A stretch of 27,879 nt of DNA from Chalciporus piperatus (lineage: Eukaryota; Basidiomycota; Agaricomycetes; Boletales; Boletaceae). A program made the position numbers and the translations under genes. Below the pieces are notes generated by a model. The model saw only the letters and a program-made list of their open reading frames with translations, ran no database searches and was not told where the DNA came from. Of the stretch, positions 1-10,174 are shown piece by piece. Where the stretch lies: assembly GCA_038093975.1 (NCBI GenBank), contig JBBPTG010000295.1:1-27879 (forward strand). Reading direction: 5' to 3'. Numbering within the stretch: position 1 is the first letter of the stretch; every line of letters begins with the position of its first letter.

Positions 1-1669
1 GATAACTAGGTCAGCAAATCATATCGTCGTCCGCGTTGAGTCTGCCAGCCAGCTCACCATCGTCCTCATCGCTGAAGATAACTCGGTCAGCAAATCCGAC
101 GTCATTGTCGTCGTCATCGTCGAGCTTGCAAGTCAGCTCATCATTGTCAACATCGTCGAGCCTGCCAGTCAGCTCGTCGCCATCGTCCGCGTACATGCTC
201 ATCGAGATCGAGCTCATCGTTGCTGCTATCGCAACAGTACGTCATCACCGTGTTACAACCTTAGCAGAGTGCTTACCTCTGTCATCTATTGCGCTGTCGT
301 CGCGCTCACCATCCTTGTCACCGTCGAGGCTGCTAGCCAGCTCATATCGACATCACTGTTGCTGCGTCCGCAACACATCGTCATCGTCGCCACATACTCA
401 GACCTACCTAGCTTTGGTCGTGAGCTAAAGAGTCACTACCTAGTGTTGATGACTGCGTCATGACACTTGGATAAACTTGATCACACTGCCCGGACTCTAG
501 GGCTAAAGAGTTGGTCGTTTGACCGTTGGCGTACGTGACACGCTCGGAGAAAGCAACTCTGTTCCCACTGCTGCACATACGGCTGTCCACCGTTCTAAAC
601 AGGATAATGTTGCTGTTCCCCATAGTGCACAAGGGGCTCTTTGATCATTGGAGATCGCTTGGGTATTACCAATAGCCTTTGCGTGTACACATGATCCAGG
701 TTCGCGTGATCACCTGTTGACGTCACGAATTCGCCTTCTGGCTTTTCATTTCTCATGGGTCAGCATTTAGTGCCCAGTTTCTGTTACCCATTCGTCGTCG
801 TCGTCACCCCACATCCCTATCCGCGTACATCGTCGTCGCTGTCTCGCGACTCTACTAGAGTGTCTACCTCTACCGTGTACATCATCGCCGTTGCTCTGCA
901 ACTACTCCCCTGCAACTAGAGTGTCTACCTCTGTTGCGCATTCCGTCGCCGTCATCCGCGAAGCCTGAAAGATAGCTTCACGATCTGTTGAACCTCACTT
1001 GGTCTTCTATACCGGTTTGGACAATCAACGCGCAGTACTCTAGCAGTACTTAGAAGATCAATACTCTGAGTTATCGCAACTCACGTGCAAGAGCCGCCGC
1101 CGCTCGACTTCGTCTCCCTCGACATCTACAAGCTTGAAAGATAGCTTTACGACTTTATCGTTATCGTCTAGTCGTCTCGTCACCAGTACGCCACTCAACT
1201 GTCGATCGCAAGTGGGTACCTGTGCTGTCTTCGCGCCTTGTCATCGCTGACAGTAGGTATCTACTTGTCGAGCAATCCCGCCGCTTATCAGCGTGCCGCG
1301 TCCTCTGTCCTTCCATCGAGTGGAACTGGATACTTGATTTTCTGTTTACCGCGTTCACGACACTTCAACTGCTTTCGTTGAGTTAACAACTGTCGAACAT
1401 GATGTCGAACATCATCGTACTCCGCGTCGCATTTTCACCCCTTTCCATCGAGTGGAACAGAACACTGTGTTTACCAGTTGAGACATCGTCCCACATGGAC
1501 ATCACTGAAAGCTTGAAACTCGCTCGTATGCTGTTACCGCATATCCCCTTGTCCCTATCGTCGTCAGCAAGCTTGAAAGACAGCTTTACGACTTTATCAT
1601 CGTTGTCACCGACACATCGCGTCAAGAACGCTGTCACTAGTGTCTATTCTACTAGGGTGTTATCCCTGA

Positions 1670-2165
1670 ACGTGTCTGGAATCCAAAACTCTTGCCACCC
1701 GCTGTCTGGAATCCAAAATTCGTCGAGCTGTTTTCGCTCGTTACGCTTGCGCACACCGCTGCCACGTGCATGAAATCCGAGTAGTCTGGAATCCAAATCG
1801 ACAGAGCTGTTTCCGCTCATTGCTACTTGAATAGCATTGTCTAGGATCCAAACCCATTGAGCTGCTTTCGCTCATCGCTATCAACCCTCACTGCTGTCTC
1901 AAGCACTCGAAGTATGGAATCGAATTCCATTGAGCTGTTGTCGCTCATCGCTCGAACAAATCCCAAACCACTCGCCGTTTCGGTTCTCTGTGAAGAAGAC
2001 TACAGAAACCGTGAAATTTTTTTACCGGGGGGATTGTCAAGATCACATGAAACTCCTACTTCCATCAAGTATCGAGAAGGCCGACCGGGCCAAAGAACCA
2101 TAGAGTTCCTCTGTGGGTTCACCGTAGGGTTTGGCTCTCCGTAGGGTTTGTCTGGAATCCAAACC
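1670..2165 (+). repeat. Degenerate GTCTGGAATCCAAA repeat block in retroelement copy 1
   Basis: The 14-base motif GTCTGGAATCCAAA recurs near 1675, 1705, 1783 and 2149, with a decayed version near 1840. Most copies are followed by a GAGCTGTTTTCGCTC-like segment. The same block is present in copy 2 around 8340-8830, so it belongs to the element. Function is unknown; RNA packaging or structure is possible but unsupported. Confidence 0.6.
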
Positions 2166-2166
2166 A

Positions 2167-2179
2167 AAGAGAGGAGGTA
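2167..2179 (+). promoter_or_regulatory. Second (central) polypurine tract copy, element 1
   Basis: AGAGAGGAGGTAG followed by TG is identical over 15 bases to the 3' polypurine tract plus the first two LTR bases at 3299-3313, but lies about 1.1 kb upstream inside the element. Copy 2 has the same arrangement (8833-8845 and 9903-9915). A central plus-strand priming site is the natural reading; a relic of an ancestral internal LTR junction is the alternative. Confidence 0.5.
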
Positions 2180-3298
2180 GTGGAATGGTAGTGACACGAT
2201 GAAGTGTTGCGGGAATGCACACGAAGATGTGTTACCAATGAACACCAATGGAACGTGAAGTGACACAAGCACAAAGTGTTATGGCAATGACACAAGTGTT
2301 ACGACAGGTGTTACGACAAGTGACACACTATGAACACGCTAGTGTGAAGAGTACAAGAGAGTACCAAGGGTACGAACAATAATGGTGCTAACCATAATCA
2401 TTTTCTTCGCTCAAAATCTCTTTCTTTCGCCCAAATTCCAAGCTGCAGTCGCTTGAAGAACCCAAATCTCTACCGAGAACGCGCATTTCTGAGGATTTCA
2501 CAATCTTCACGCTCATCACCACTCGCTTTAGCACTCGATGCTGCAATTCTCATTGACACACTCGAGAAACGTGTTGATACAATCCAAGGAAACCTTTCTT
2601 ACAAGGTTAGAACCTTACGCAATCGCAAAATCTGATTGGTCGGAACGCTATACGCTTGAAGCTTCCATATCCCATGACGAACACAAGGTGAATTACATCG
2701 TTGATTCATGCTTACAAGGTCAAAACCTGAAATGCCTTGCGCATTGAAAGCTATGCGAAATCTACTCGCACGTGATAACCAAGGTCTATTCTTGACATTG
2801 CACTGGATGCAATTAGAACTTCCCACGTCACACATCCGTCCACCCTGCGCTTACACAGCATGACTCAGAATTCTATTCGAGTCACAATTACAACTGCATG
2901 ACAGTCGATCGAGTCAGACTGACGATGAAAACATCGATTGATTGGAAACCGTGCCGAGAACCGAAAAGGTATAAAGAGTGATGTTTTACGCTCTTGCTCT
3001 CCATTGACATCCATCATTGAAACAATCATCACAATGAACTCACACGCCTTCGCTGCTGTCGTTCGCAATGTCGTCGCTCGCAACTATCGCAATGCTCGCA
3101 CTCGCAGATACGTTGTCATCATCACATGCTGTTTTGCATTTCAACTATTCCAATTCCGGATTCTGAGAATCCTACCACCCATCCCCATCATCATGATTCT
3201 CGATGTCATCATCATCATCACCGTTCATTGCATAATGTTCGTGCTGCTTCACAGGTTGATATCCTTGCAAGGTCTTGATCGTCTGGAATACGATCCAT

Positions 3299-3311
3299 AG
3301 AGAGGAGGTAG
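3299..3311 (+). promoter_or_regulatory. 3' polypurine tract, element 1
   Basis: Purine-rich AGAGAGGAGGTAG directly abuts the TGTTACGAAC start of the 3' LTR, the expected place for plus-strand primer formation in LTR retrotransposons. Confidence 0.75.
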
Positions 3312-3525
3312 TGTTACGAACGCTCAGTTCCTTATCCTAGTCTTTCCTACACTTCACTACGCTTACTACGTTTCTCTTTCACTTTTGGACTTAGTCGCTT
3401 TCTCTCCCTTTTCTGTTATCTTATCTTATCAAGATCACATCACGTGACCTGCTGACATCAGCTAGGTCTAGCCTTTCGCTTACGTAACGTGGCTGTGCGT
3501 GGCTGTGCATCTTCCCCACTGTCCA

Positions 3526-3657
3526 TGACTCATACCGAGTCACCATGACTCAGACTCTTATTGACTCATTATGACTCACCGTGACTCATACTGACTCACG
3601 CTGACTCATCTCGCTTCCTAGTCATATACGCTATTGGCTGTTACTCGCCATGACTCA
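3526..3657 (+). promoter_or_regulatory. Phased array of eight TGACTCA (Gcn4/AP-1-type) sites in LTR U3
   Basis: Exact TGACTCA starts at 3526, 3546, 3562, 3572, 3582, 3592, 3602 and 3651. Five of these are spaced exactly 10 bp, one helical turn. A GAGTCA half-match on the other strand at 3536 fills a further 10-bp step. TGACTCA is the established core of fungal Gcn4/Cpc1 and other bZIP factors. The array lies upstream of the TATA box, so it is probably the enhancer of the element. The 5' LTR of copy 2 repeats it at 6042-6173. Confidence 0.75.
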
Positions 3658-3743
3658 TATCTAGTCATACCTAGTTATATAGTTAAGGTTTACTAGTCAT
3701 ATAGTTAAGGTTTAGCCACAACATGTACAAACACTGTCAATAG

Positions 3744-3788
3744 TATATAAACCCGGGTTGACAAGCACTGGCTCCCCAGTCTTGTTCT
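3744..3788 (+). promoter_or_regulatory. LTR core promoter and predicted self-primer sequence, element 1
   Basis: A TATATAA box (3744-3750) lies 34 bp upstream of AGTCTTGTTCT (3778-3788). That 11-mer is the exact reverse complement of the sequence two bases past the 5' LTR of copy 2. If transcription starts at 3778, the first 11 nt of the RNA would anneal to its own primer-binding site, as in the Tf1/sushi group. Confidence 0.65.
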
Positions 3789-3936
3789 CCTGGAGTTTCC
3801 TCTTCTTGAACTTCATGGGCCAAGCGCTCCTGCTTGCCTAGTCTGATCCTCAGCTCTAGTTACTGAGTTGATGTGGTTTCGCTAGGGCATGTTGTCTGAT
3901 GATAGCGCTAGCTCTTGATTGAGTTGAGTCGTTTCA

Positions 3937-4080
3937 GAAGGAGCAGGACCATCATGATGAAGCGCGATCAAGAAGAACCGTTGCCGACATCGTCTTCAAG
4001 TCTCACAGTTGCCGGTGCACAACTCGAACAAGAAATAAATTTTGAGTATAGATCGGGCTAGATGACATATCCAATGTAGT
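3937..4080. other. Short spacer between LTR 1 and the viroplasmin-domain gene
   Basis: Non-repeated sequence. A 36-codon plus-strand frame begins at the ATG pair near 3955 and ends near 4062, but it has no recognisable motif and its upstream side is the LTR. It could be a remnant exon of a disrupted gene. It also holds the 3' untranslated region of the minus-strand gene ending at 4081. Confidence 0.4.
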
Positions 4081-5218
4081 TTACAGCGAAGGGACCCACT
4101 CCGCCTCTCCCCGATCCACTGCATGCATCATCAATGTCATGGCTAGGTCCACGGACGGGATCCGTGAGTAGCAGGCACAGTGGATGCCAACGACATGTGG
4201 AGCAACTTTCGCCCTGGATTAACGAGTTTCAAGTTAGTAGTAGATCAGTGTGGGGATGTAGCGACTTACCATGTACGAAAAATGCCGACACGGCGACCCT
4301 TCGTCACAAGGTAGACTCGGCCGGTCTCATCCTCCAGGGGCGCATCGAAGATAAAACCATTATACATGTGCTGGTAGCGATCGTCTGGGCAGGCGAGGCG
4401 TGCTCTGAACTCCTGAAGGGGCCCAGATTTACCTTCCCAAGTAGGAGAGGAGTAGCATTCGAGCCACTCCGCTTCGGCACGGTCCACTGCAGACTTCAGC
4501 ATCTCGATGGCGGCATCTGTTGATGGCACCTTCGAGTAACAAGCAGATTTGACACCTAGCACATTTGGCGCAGTTTTTTCCCTAATCCCATCTGTAAATA
4601 ATAACTACTAGCATTAAAGGATACACAGGCTTACCAGCCGCAAAAGATGCCAACACGACGCCCCTTTGTCACGAGGTAAATTCGACCTTTATCTTCGTCG
4701 TTGGGAACCTCGTACATGAAGTCCTTATACAAGTGGCGCATGCGATCGTCCTCGTAGTCGAGCTCGTGAATAGGACCGTTCTTGCTGAACGGCAGAGCGG
4801 GAGTATTCAACGGAGAGGTTGGGGGTGATGGTAGAGGTCCGAGTCCGTTAGGTAGTGGCCCGTTGGTAGATGGAGGGGGGAGAGCCAATGAGCGAGCGAA
4901 GGTGAAGTCGACCAAATTCTTGCATTTATCGAGAGCCGTGAGCATGGTCCGAATGATGTCCAATGTTCTTACTAGGCAAACAATCAGTTTGAGGGAATCT
5001 GTCCTACCACAAACAAAAATCACCCACATATGTCAGCATCTTCTTTGAGGACAATAGATGGCATGGTCGTCGAGGGCGTTTCAATGGTCTGGATAATTTG
5101 CGCACATATTACCGCCGATTCTTGCATCGAGTGAAACAGGTGAACAAGGAGTACTGGTCAACCAGTTAGCGTGAGGAGATATATTCGCAAGTTCACTCAC
5201 ACAAGTCAGACGGCTCAT
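4081..5218 (-). CDS. Protein with two tandem viroplasmin/RNase H1 N-terminal-type domains
   Basis: Spliced gene with exons 5218-5203, 5153-5028, 4971-4635, 4581-4270 and 4213-4081, which join in frame to 307 residues. Residues near 146-190 and 250-293 are two copies of a module: YLVTKGRRVGIFxxW, then P-x-V-x-G-V/I, then A-C-Y-S and a helical tail. This is the pattern of the RNase H1 N-terminal/viroplasmin-type fold, which binds RNA-DNA hybrid in RNase H1. No RNase H catalytic domain follows. A proline-rich linker lies in the first half. Introns (49, 56, 53 and 56 bp) have GT-AG ends. The start was chosen because a TATATAAG box (5308-5315) lies 90 bp upstream and the first exon splices in frame. 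Function is inferred only as nucleic-acid binding. It appears to be a cellular gene. Confidence 0.72.
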
Positions 5219-5307
5219 CGTCAACGGGAAGACTGGATGTCGGGGGGGTGGTCATCAGAGACGAGGAGGCAAATACGAGGGGGGCGAAATGCGGCACCCA
5301 TGAGGAA

Positions 5308-5315
5308 CTTATATA
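5308..5315 (-). promoter_or_regulatory. TATA box of the viroplasmin-domain gene
   Basis: Minus-strand TATATAAG, 90 bp upstream of the chosen ATG at 5218, between that gene and the stop codon (5466) of the truncated neighbour. This supports two separate genes. Confidence 0.5.
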
Positions 5316-5465
5316 CAGGGGAGGGCTTCGAAGTTATTGACCTAATAAGGGGTGTCTTCCTCGATCGTTGTTCAGATGGATCATCACGCACGGCTCTGAT
5401 TCGATCAAGATGTGCATTCAAACATGTAAGAAGATTGTTTCCAAGATGACGACTAAGATACAAAA

Positions 5466-5837
5466 TCAAGAATCATCGATATCATCCGCATCTGGCCGCG
5501 GTGGCGCCGGAAGTCTCGGAAGGGAATTTTGAAGATCAAACGACATGCCAGAATGTTGTGAATAAGTGTCAGTAAACTGACCACCGTACGCCTCGTGTGA
5601 GTTCTGATGCCACCCCAAGTCAGCCGGACCTCTGCGGGAAAGGTCACGAGTGTACGGATCCTGATGAATGTGGTAGCCTTCGTCCTGCGAGTACATGCTG
5701 TCATGGCCATAGGGGATGGTGTCAAGAAAGTTGGTGACATGACGAGGATCAATGGAAGTGGGACGCATGCCCACGTGTTGGCTACCACCTCCACCGTATT
5801 GCGGTTGTTGACTATACACAGACTGGAAGTGGGAATT
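5466..5837 (-). pseudogene. 3' end of a gene truncated by LTR insertion; product unknown
   Basis: An open frame on the minus strand runs from the LTR boundary at 5837 to a TGA at 5466-5468 without a convincing ATG at its head, so it is the terminal exon of a gene whose 5' part was separated by retroelement copy 2. The 123 residues are Gly/Gln/Tyr/Ser/His-rich at first (QYGGGGSQH near the start), then proline-rich, with an acidic end (DADDIDDS). The composition looks like an intrinsically disordered tail. No domain is recognised. The 5' exons are not in the window. Confidence 0.55.
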
Positions 5838-6452
5838 TGTTACGAACGCTCAGTTCCTTATCCTAGTCTTTCCTACACTTACTACGTTTCTCTTTCACTT
5901 TTGGACTTAGTCGCTTTCTCTCCCTTTTCTGTTATCTTATCTTATCAAGATCACATCACGTGACCTGCTGACATCAGCTAGGTCTAGCCTTTCGCTTACG
6001 TAACGTGGCTGTGCGTGGCTGTGCATCTTCCCCACTGTCCATGACTCATACCGAGTCACCATGACTCAGACTCTTATTGACTCATTATGACTCACCGTGA
6101 CTCATACTGACTCACGCTGACTCATCTCGCTTACTAGTCATATACGCTATTGGCTGTTACTCGCCATGACTCATATCTAGTCATACCTAGTTATATAGTT
6201 AAGGTTTACTAGTCATATAGTTAAGGTTTAACCACAACATGTACAAACACTGTCAATAGTATATAAACCCGGGTTGACAAGCACTGGCTCTCCAGTCTTG
6301 TTCTCCTGGAGTTTCCTCTTCTTGAACTTCATGGGCCAAGCGCTCCTGCTTGCCTAGTCTGATCCTCAGCTCTAGTTACTGAGTTGATGTGGTTCCACTA
6401 GGGCATGTTGTCTGATGATAGCGCTAGCTCTTGATTGAGTTGAGTCGTTTCA
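5838..6452 (+). repeat. 5' LTR of retroelement copy 2 (615 bp)
   Basis: TGTTACGAACG...GAGTCGTTTCA. It carries the same eight TGACTCA sites (starts 6042, 6062, 6078, 6088, 6098, 6108, 6118, 6167), a TATATAA box at 6260-6266 and AGTCTTGTTCT at 6294-6304. It lacks 10 bp that are present in both other LTRs of the window, so the deletion arose in this LTR after insertion or came by recombination. Confidence 0.87.
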
Positions 6453-6454
6453 TT

Positions 6455-6465
6455 AGAACAAGACT
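6455..6465 (+). promoter_or_regulatory. Primer-binding site complementary to the element's own RNA 5' end
   Basis: AGAACAAGACT lies two bases after the 5' LTR and is the exact reverse complement of AGTCTTGTTCT at 6294-6304, which sits 34 bp downstream of the LTR TATA box. The match is 11 nt and ends sharply on both sides. No tRNA 3'-end complement (a TGG start) is present at the LTR edge. This is the layout of Tf1/sushi-type self-priming elements, where an 11-nt RNA 5' fragment primes minus-strand synthesis. Confidence 0.72.
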
Positions 6466-8339
6466 ATTAAACATTCACCTTGCCTCAGTGTCTCGTCACT
6501 GCCGCACTCGTTGTACGCCATCTGCACCGTCGTCGCAAGTGGGTACCTGCGCTGCTTGTTTGCGCCTCATCGTCGTTGCTGCTAGTCAGCTCATCATCGT
6601 ATGCCACTTCATCGTCGTCGCAAGTGGGTACCAGCACAATCGAGAAACGTGCTTCGTCGTCGCTGAAGATAACTAGGTCAGCAAAACATATCGTCGTCTG
6701 CGTTGAGTCTGCCAGTCAGCTCACCATCGTCCTCATCGCTGAAGATAACTCGGTCAGCAAATCCGACGTCATCGTCGTCGTCGTCGTCGAGCTTGCAAGT
6801 CAGCTCATCATTGTCAACATCGTCGAGCCTGCCAGTCAGCTCATCGCCATCGTCCGCGTACATGCTCATCGAGATCGAGCTCATCGTTGCTGCTATCGCA
6901 ACAGTACGTCATCACCGTGTTACAACCTTAGCAGAGTGCTTACCTCTGTCATCTATTGCGCTGTCGTCGCGCTCACCATCCTTGTCACTGTCGAGGCTGC
7001 TAGCCAGCTCATATCGTCATCACTGTTGCTGCGTCCGCAACACGTCGTCATCGTCGCCACATACTCAGACCTACCTAGCTTTGGTCGTGAGCTAAAGAGT
7101 CACTACCGAGTGTTGATGACTGCGTCATGACACTTGGATAAACTTGATCACACTGCCCGGACTCTAGGGCTAAAGAGTTGGTCGTTTGACCGTTGGCGTA
7201 CGTGACACGCTCGGAGAAAGCAACTCTGTTCCCACTGCTGCATATACGGCTGTCCACCGTTCTAAACGGGATAATGTTGCTGTTCCCCATAGTGCACAAG
7301 GGGCTCTTTGATCATTGGAGATCGCTTGGGTATTACCAATAGCCTTTGCGTGTACACATGATCCAGGTTCGCGTGATCACCTGTTGACGTCACGAATTCG
7401 CCTTCTGGCTTTTCACTTCTCATGGGTCAGCATTTAATGCCCAGTTTCTGTTACCCATTCGTCGTCGTCGTCACCCCACATCTCTATCCGCGTACATCGT
7501 CGTCGCTGTCTCGCGACTCTGCTAGAGTGTCTACCTCTACCGTGTACATCGTCGCCGTTGCTCTGCAACTATTCCCTGGCAACTAGAGTGTCTACCTCTG
7601 TTGCGCATTCCGTCGCCGTCATCCGCGAAGCCTGAAAGATAGCTTCACGATCTGTTGAACCTCACTTGGTCTTCTATACCGGTTTGGACAATCAACGCGC
7701 AGTACTCTAGCAGTACTTAGAAGATCAATACCCTGAGTTATCGCAACTCACGTGCAAGAGCCGCCGCCGCTCGACTTCGTCTCCCTCGACATCTACAAGC
7801 TTGAAAGATAGCTTTACGACTTTATCGTTATCGTCTAGTCGTCTCGTCACCAGTACGCCACTCAACTGTCGATCGCAAGTGGGTACCTGCGCTGTCTTCG
7901 CGCCTTGTCATCGCTGACAGTAGGTATCTACTTGTCGAGCAATCCCGCCGCCTATGAGCGTGCCGCGTTCTTTGTCCTTCCATCGAGTGGAACTGGATAC
8001 TTGATTTTCTGTTTACCGCGTTCACGACACTTCAACTGCTTTCGTTGAGTTAACAACTGTCGAACACCTCATGATGTCGAACATCATCGTACTCCGCGTC
8101 GCGTTTTTACCCCTTCCATCGAGTGGAACGGAACACTGTGTTTACCAGTCGAGATATCGTCCCTCACGGACATCACTGAAAGCTTGAAACTCGCTCGTAT
8201 GCTGTCACCGCATATCTCCCTTGTCCCTATCGTCGTCAGCAAGCTTGAAAGACAGCTTTACGACTTTATCATCGTTGTCACCAACACATCGCGTCAAGAA
8301 CGCTGTCACTAGTGTCTATTCTACTAGGGTGCTATCCCT

Positions 8340-8830
8340 GAATGTGTCTGGAATCCAAAACTCTTGCCGCCCGCTGTCTGGAATCCAAATTCGTCGAGCC
8401 ATTTTCGCTCGTTACCTTTGCGCACACCGCTGCCAAGTGCATGAAATCCGAGTAGTCTGGAATCCAAATCGACAGAGCTGTTTCCGCTCATTGCTACTTG
8501 AATAGCATTGTCTAGGATCCAAACCCATTGAGCTGCTTTCACTCATCGTTATCAATCCTCACTGCTGTCTCAAGCACTCGAAGTATGGAATCAAATTCCA
8601 TTGAGCTGTTGTCGCTCATCGCTCGAACAATCCCAAAACCACTCGTCGTTTCGGTTATCTGTGAAGAAACCTACAGAAACTGTGAAATTTTTTTACTGGG
8701 GGGATTGTCAAGATCACATGAAACTCCTACTTCCATCGAGTATCGAGAAGGCCGATCGGGCCAAAGAACCATAGAGTTCCTCTGTGGACCCACCATAGGG
8801 TCTCCGTAGGGTTTGTCTGGAATCCAAACC
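8340..8830 (+). repeat. Degenerate GTCTGGAATCCAAA repeat block in retroelement copy 2
   Basis: Copies near 8346, 8374, 8455 and 8814 match those at 1670-2165 of copy 1 in order and spacing. The block is a conserved part of the element without coding potential. Confidence 0.55.
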
Positions 8831-8832
8831 AA

Positions 8833-8845
8833 AGAGAGGAGGTAG
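8833..8845 (+). promoter_or_regulatory. Central polypurine tract copy, element 2
   Basis: AGAGAGGAGGTAG plus TG, the same duplicate of the 3' polypurine tract as at 2167 in copy 1. Confidence 0.5.
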
Positions 8846-9902
8846 TGGAATGGTAGTGACACGATGAAGTGTTGCGGGAATGCACACGAAGATGTGTTAC
8901 CAATGAACACCAATGGAACGTGAAGTGACACAAGGAACACAAAGTGTTATGGCAATGACACAAGTGTTACGACAGGTGTTACGACAAGTGACACACTATG
9001 AACACGCTAGTGTGAAGAGTACAAGAGAGTACCAAGGGTACGAACAATAATGGTGCTAACCATAATCATTTTCTTCGCTCAAAATCTCTTTCTCTCTCCC
9101 AAATTCCAAGCTGCAGTCGCTTGAAAAACCCAAATCTCTACCGAGAGCGCGCATTTCTGAGGATTTCACAATCTTCACACTCATCACCACTCGCTTTAGC
9201 ACTCGCTGCTGCAATTCTCATTGACACACTCGAGAAACGTGTTGATACAATCCAAGGAAACCTTTCTTACAAGGTTAGAACCTTACACAATCGCAAATCT
9301 GATTGGTCGGAACGCTCTACGCTTGAAGCTTCCATATCCCATGACGAACACAAGCTATGCGAAATCTACTCGCACGTGAAAACCAAGGTCTATTCTTGAC
9401 ATTGCACTGGATGCAATTAGAATTTCCCACGCTACACATCCGTCCACCCTGCGCTTACACAACATGACTCAGAATTCTATTCGAGTCAGAATTGCAACTG
9501 CATGACAGTCGAACGAGTCAGACTGACGATGAACATATCGATTGATTGGAAACCGTGCCGAGAACCGAAAAGGTATAAAGAGTGATGTTTTACGCTCTTG
9601 CTCTCCATTCACATCCATCATTGAAACAATCATCACAATGAACTCACACGCCTTCGCCGCTGTCTTTCGCAATGTCGTCGCTCGCAACTATCACAATGCT
9701 CGCACTCGCAGATACGTTGTCATCATCACATGCTGTCTCGCATTTCAACTATTCCAATTCCGGATTCTGAGAATCCTACCACCCATCCCCATCATCATGA
9801 TTCTCGATATCATCATCATCATCGCCGTTCATTGCACAATGTTCGTGCTTCTTCACAGGTTGATATCTTTGCAAGGTCTTGATCATCTGGAATACGATCC
9901 AT

Positions 9903-9915
9903 AGAGAGGAGGTAG
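9903..9915 (+). promoter_or_regulatory. 3' polypurine tract, element 2
   Basis: AGAGAGGAGGTAG directly before the TGTTATGAACG start of the truncated 3' LTR at 9916. Confidence 0.72.
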
Positions 9916-10143
9916 TGTTATGAACGCTCAGTTCCTTATCCTAGTCTTTCCTAGACTTCACTACGCTTACTATGTTTCTCTTTCATTTTTGGACTTAGTC
10001 GCTTTCTCTCCCTTTTCTGTTATCTTATCTTATCAAGATCACATCACGTGACCTGCTGACATCAGCTAGGTCTAGCCTTTCGCTTACGTAACGTGGCTGT
10101 GTGTGGCTGTGCATCTTCCCTACTGTCCATGACTCATATCGAG
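9916..10143 (+). repeat. Truncated 3' LTR of retroelement copy 2
   Basis: About the first 228 bp of the LTR. It diverges right after the first TGACTCA (10130-10136) of the enhancer array, where KDZ-arm sequence starts. The rest of the LTR is absent here and also does not appear beyond the KDZ right end. Confidence 0.82.
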
Positions 10144-10174
10144 AGCCCATTCAGCTCGTTAGGCCGTACAGCAA

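Larger units (their letters stand above)
1..3936 (+). mobile_element. Non-autonomous LTR retrotransposon, copy 1 (5' part outside window)
   Basis: Internal region (1-3311) plus 3' LTR (3312-3936) of an element repeated nearly base for base at 5838-10143; window position 1 corresponds to about 6669 of copy 2. No gag, protease, reverse transcriptase or integrase motif is visible in any frame. The internal DNA is rich in GTC/ATC trinucleotide runs, which give meaningless serine-rich frames, and contains repeated GTCTGGAATCCAAA modules. A purine tract sits directly before the LTR. Lack of coding capacity with intact cis-signals points to a large non-autonomous element (LARD-like) mobilised by a partner elsewhere. 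The five bases after the LTR are GAAGG; the matching left target duplication lies outside the window. Confidence 0.85.
3312..3936 (+). repeat. 3' LTR of retroelement copy 1 (625 bp)
   Basis: Begins TGTTACGAACG and ends GAGTCGTTTCA, giving the usual TG...CA ends. It matches the 615-bp LTR at 5838-6452 except for point changes and a 10-base segment near 3356, between direct repeats, that the other copy lacks. U3 holds a phased TGACTCA array (3526-3657) and a TATATAA box at 3744-3750. The predicted transcript start is near 3778, where AGTCTTGTTCT begins. Confidence 0.88.
5838..10143 (+). mobile_element. Non-autonomous LTR retrotransposon, copy 2 (3' LTR truncated)
   Basis: 5' LTR 5838-6452, primer-binding site 6455-6465, internal region to 9915 with central and 3' polypurine tracts, then a 3' LTR that stops at about 10143, where the KDZ element begins. 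The internal part aligns with copy 1 along its whole visible length with scattered substitutions and small indels. No reverse transcriptase, integrase or gag motif is seen. The five bases before the 5' LTR are GAATT; the matching duplication cannot be checked because the other end is lost. Confidence 0.87.

Noticed and set aside
3937..4080. Small plus-strand gene after LTR 1
   Set aside because: Only 36 codons, no motif, and adjacent to an insertion border; listed only as spacer content.
6452..6475. tRNA-type primer-binding site after the 5' LTR
   Set aside because: No TGG-beginning tRNA complement; the self-complement at 6455-6465 fits better.
6480..7130. 216-codon serine/valine-rich plus-strand frame in the retroelement
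   Set aside because: It follows trinucleotide runs; copy 1 has only shorter, shifted frames for the shared part.
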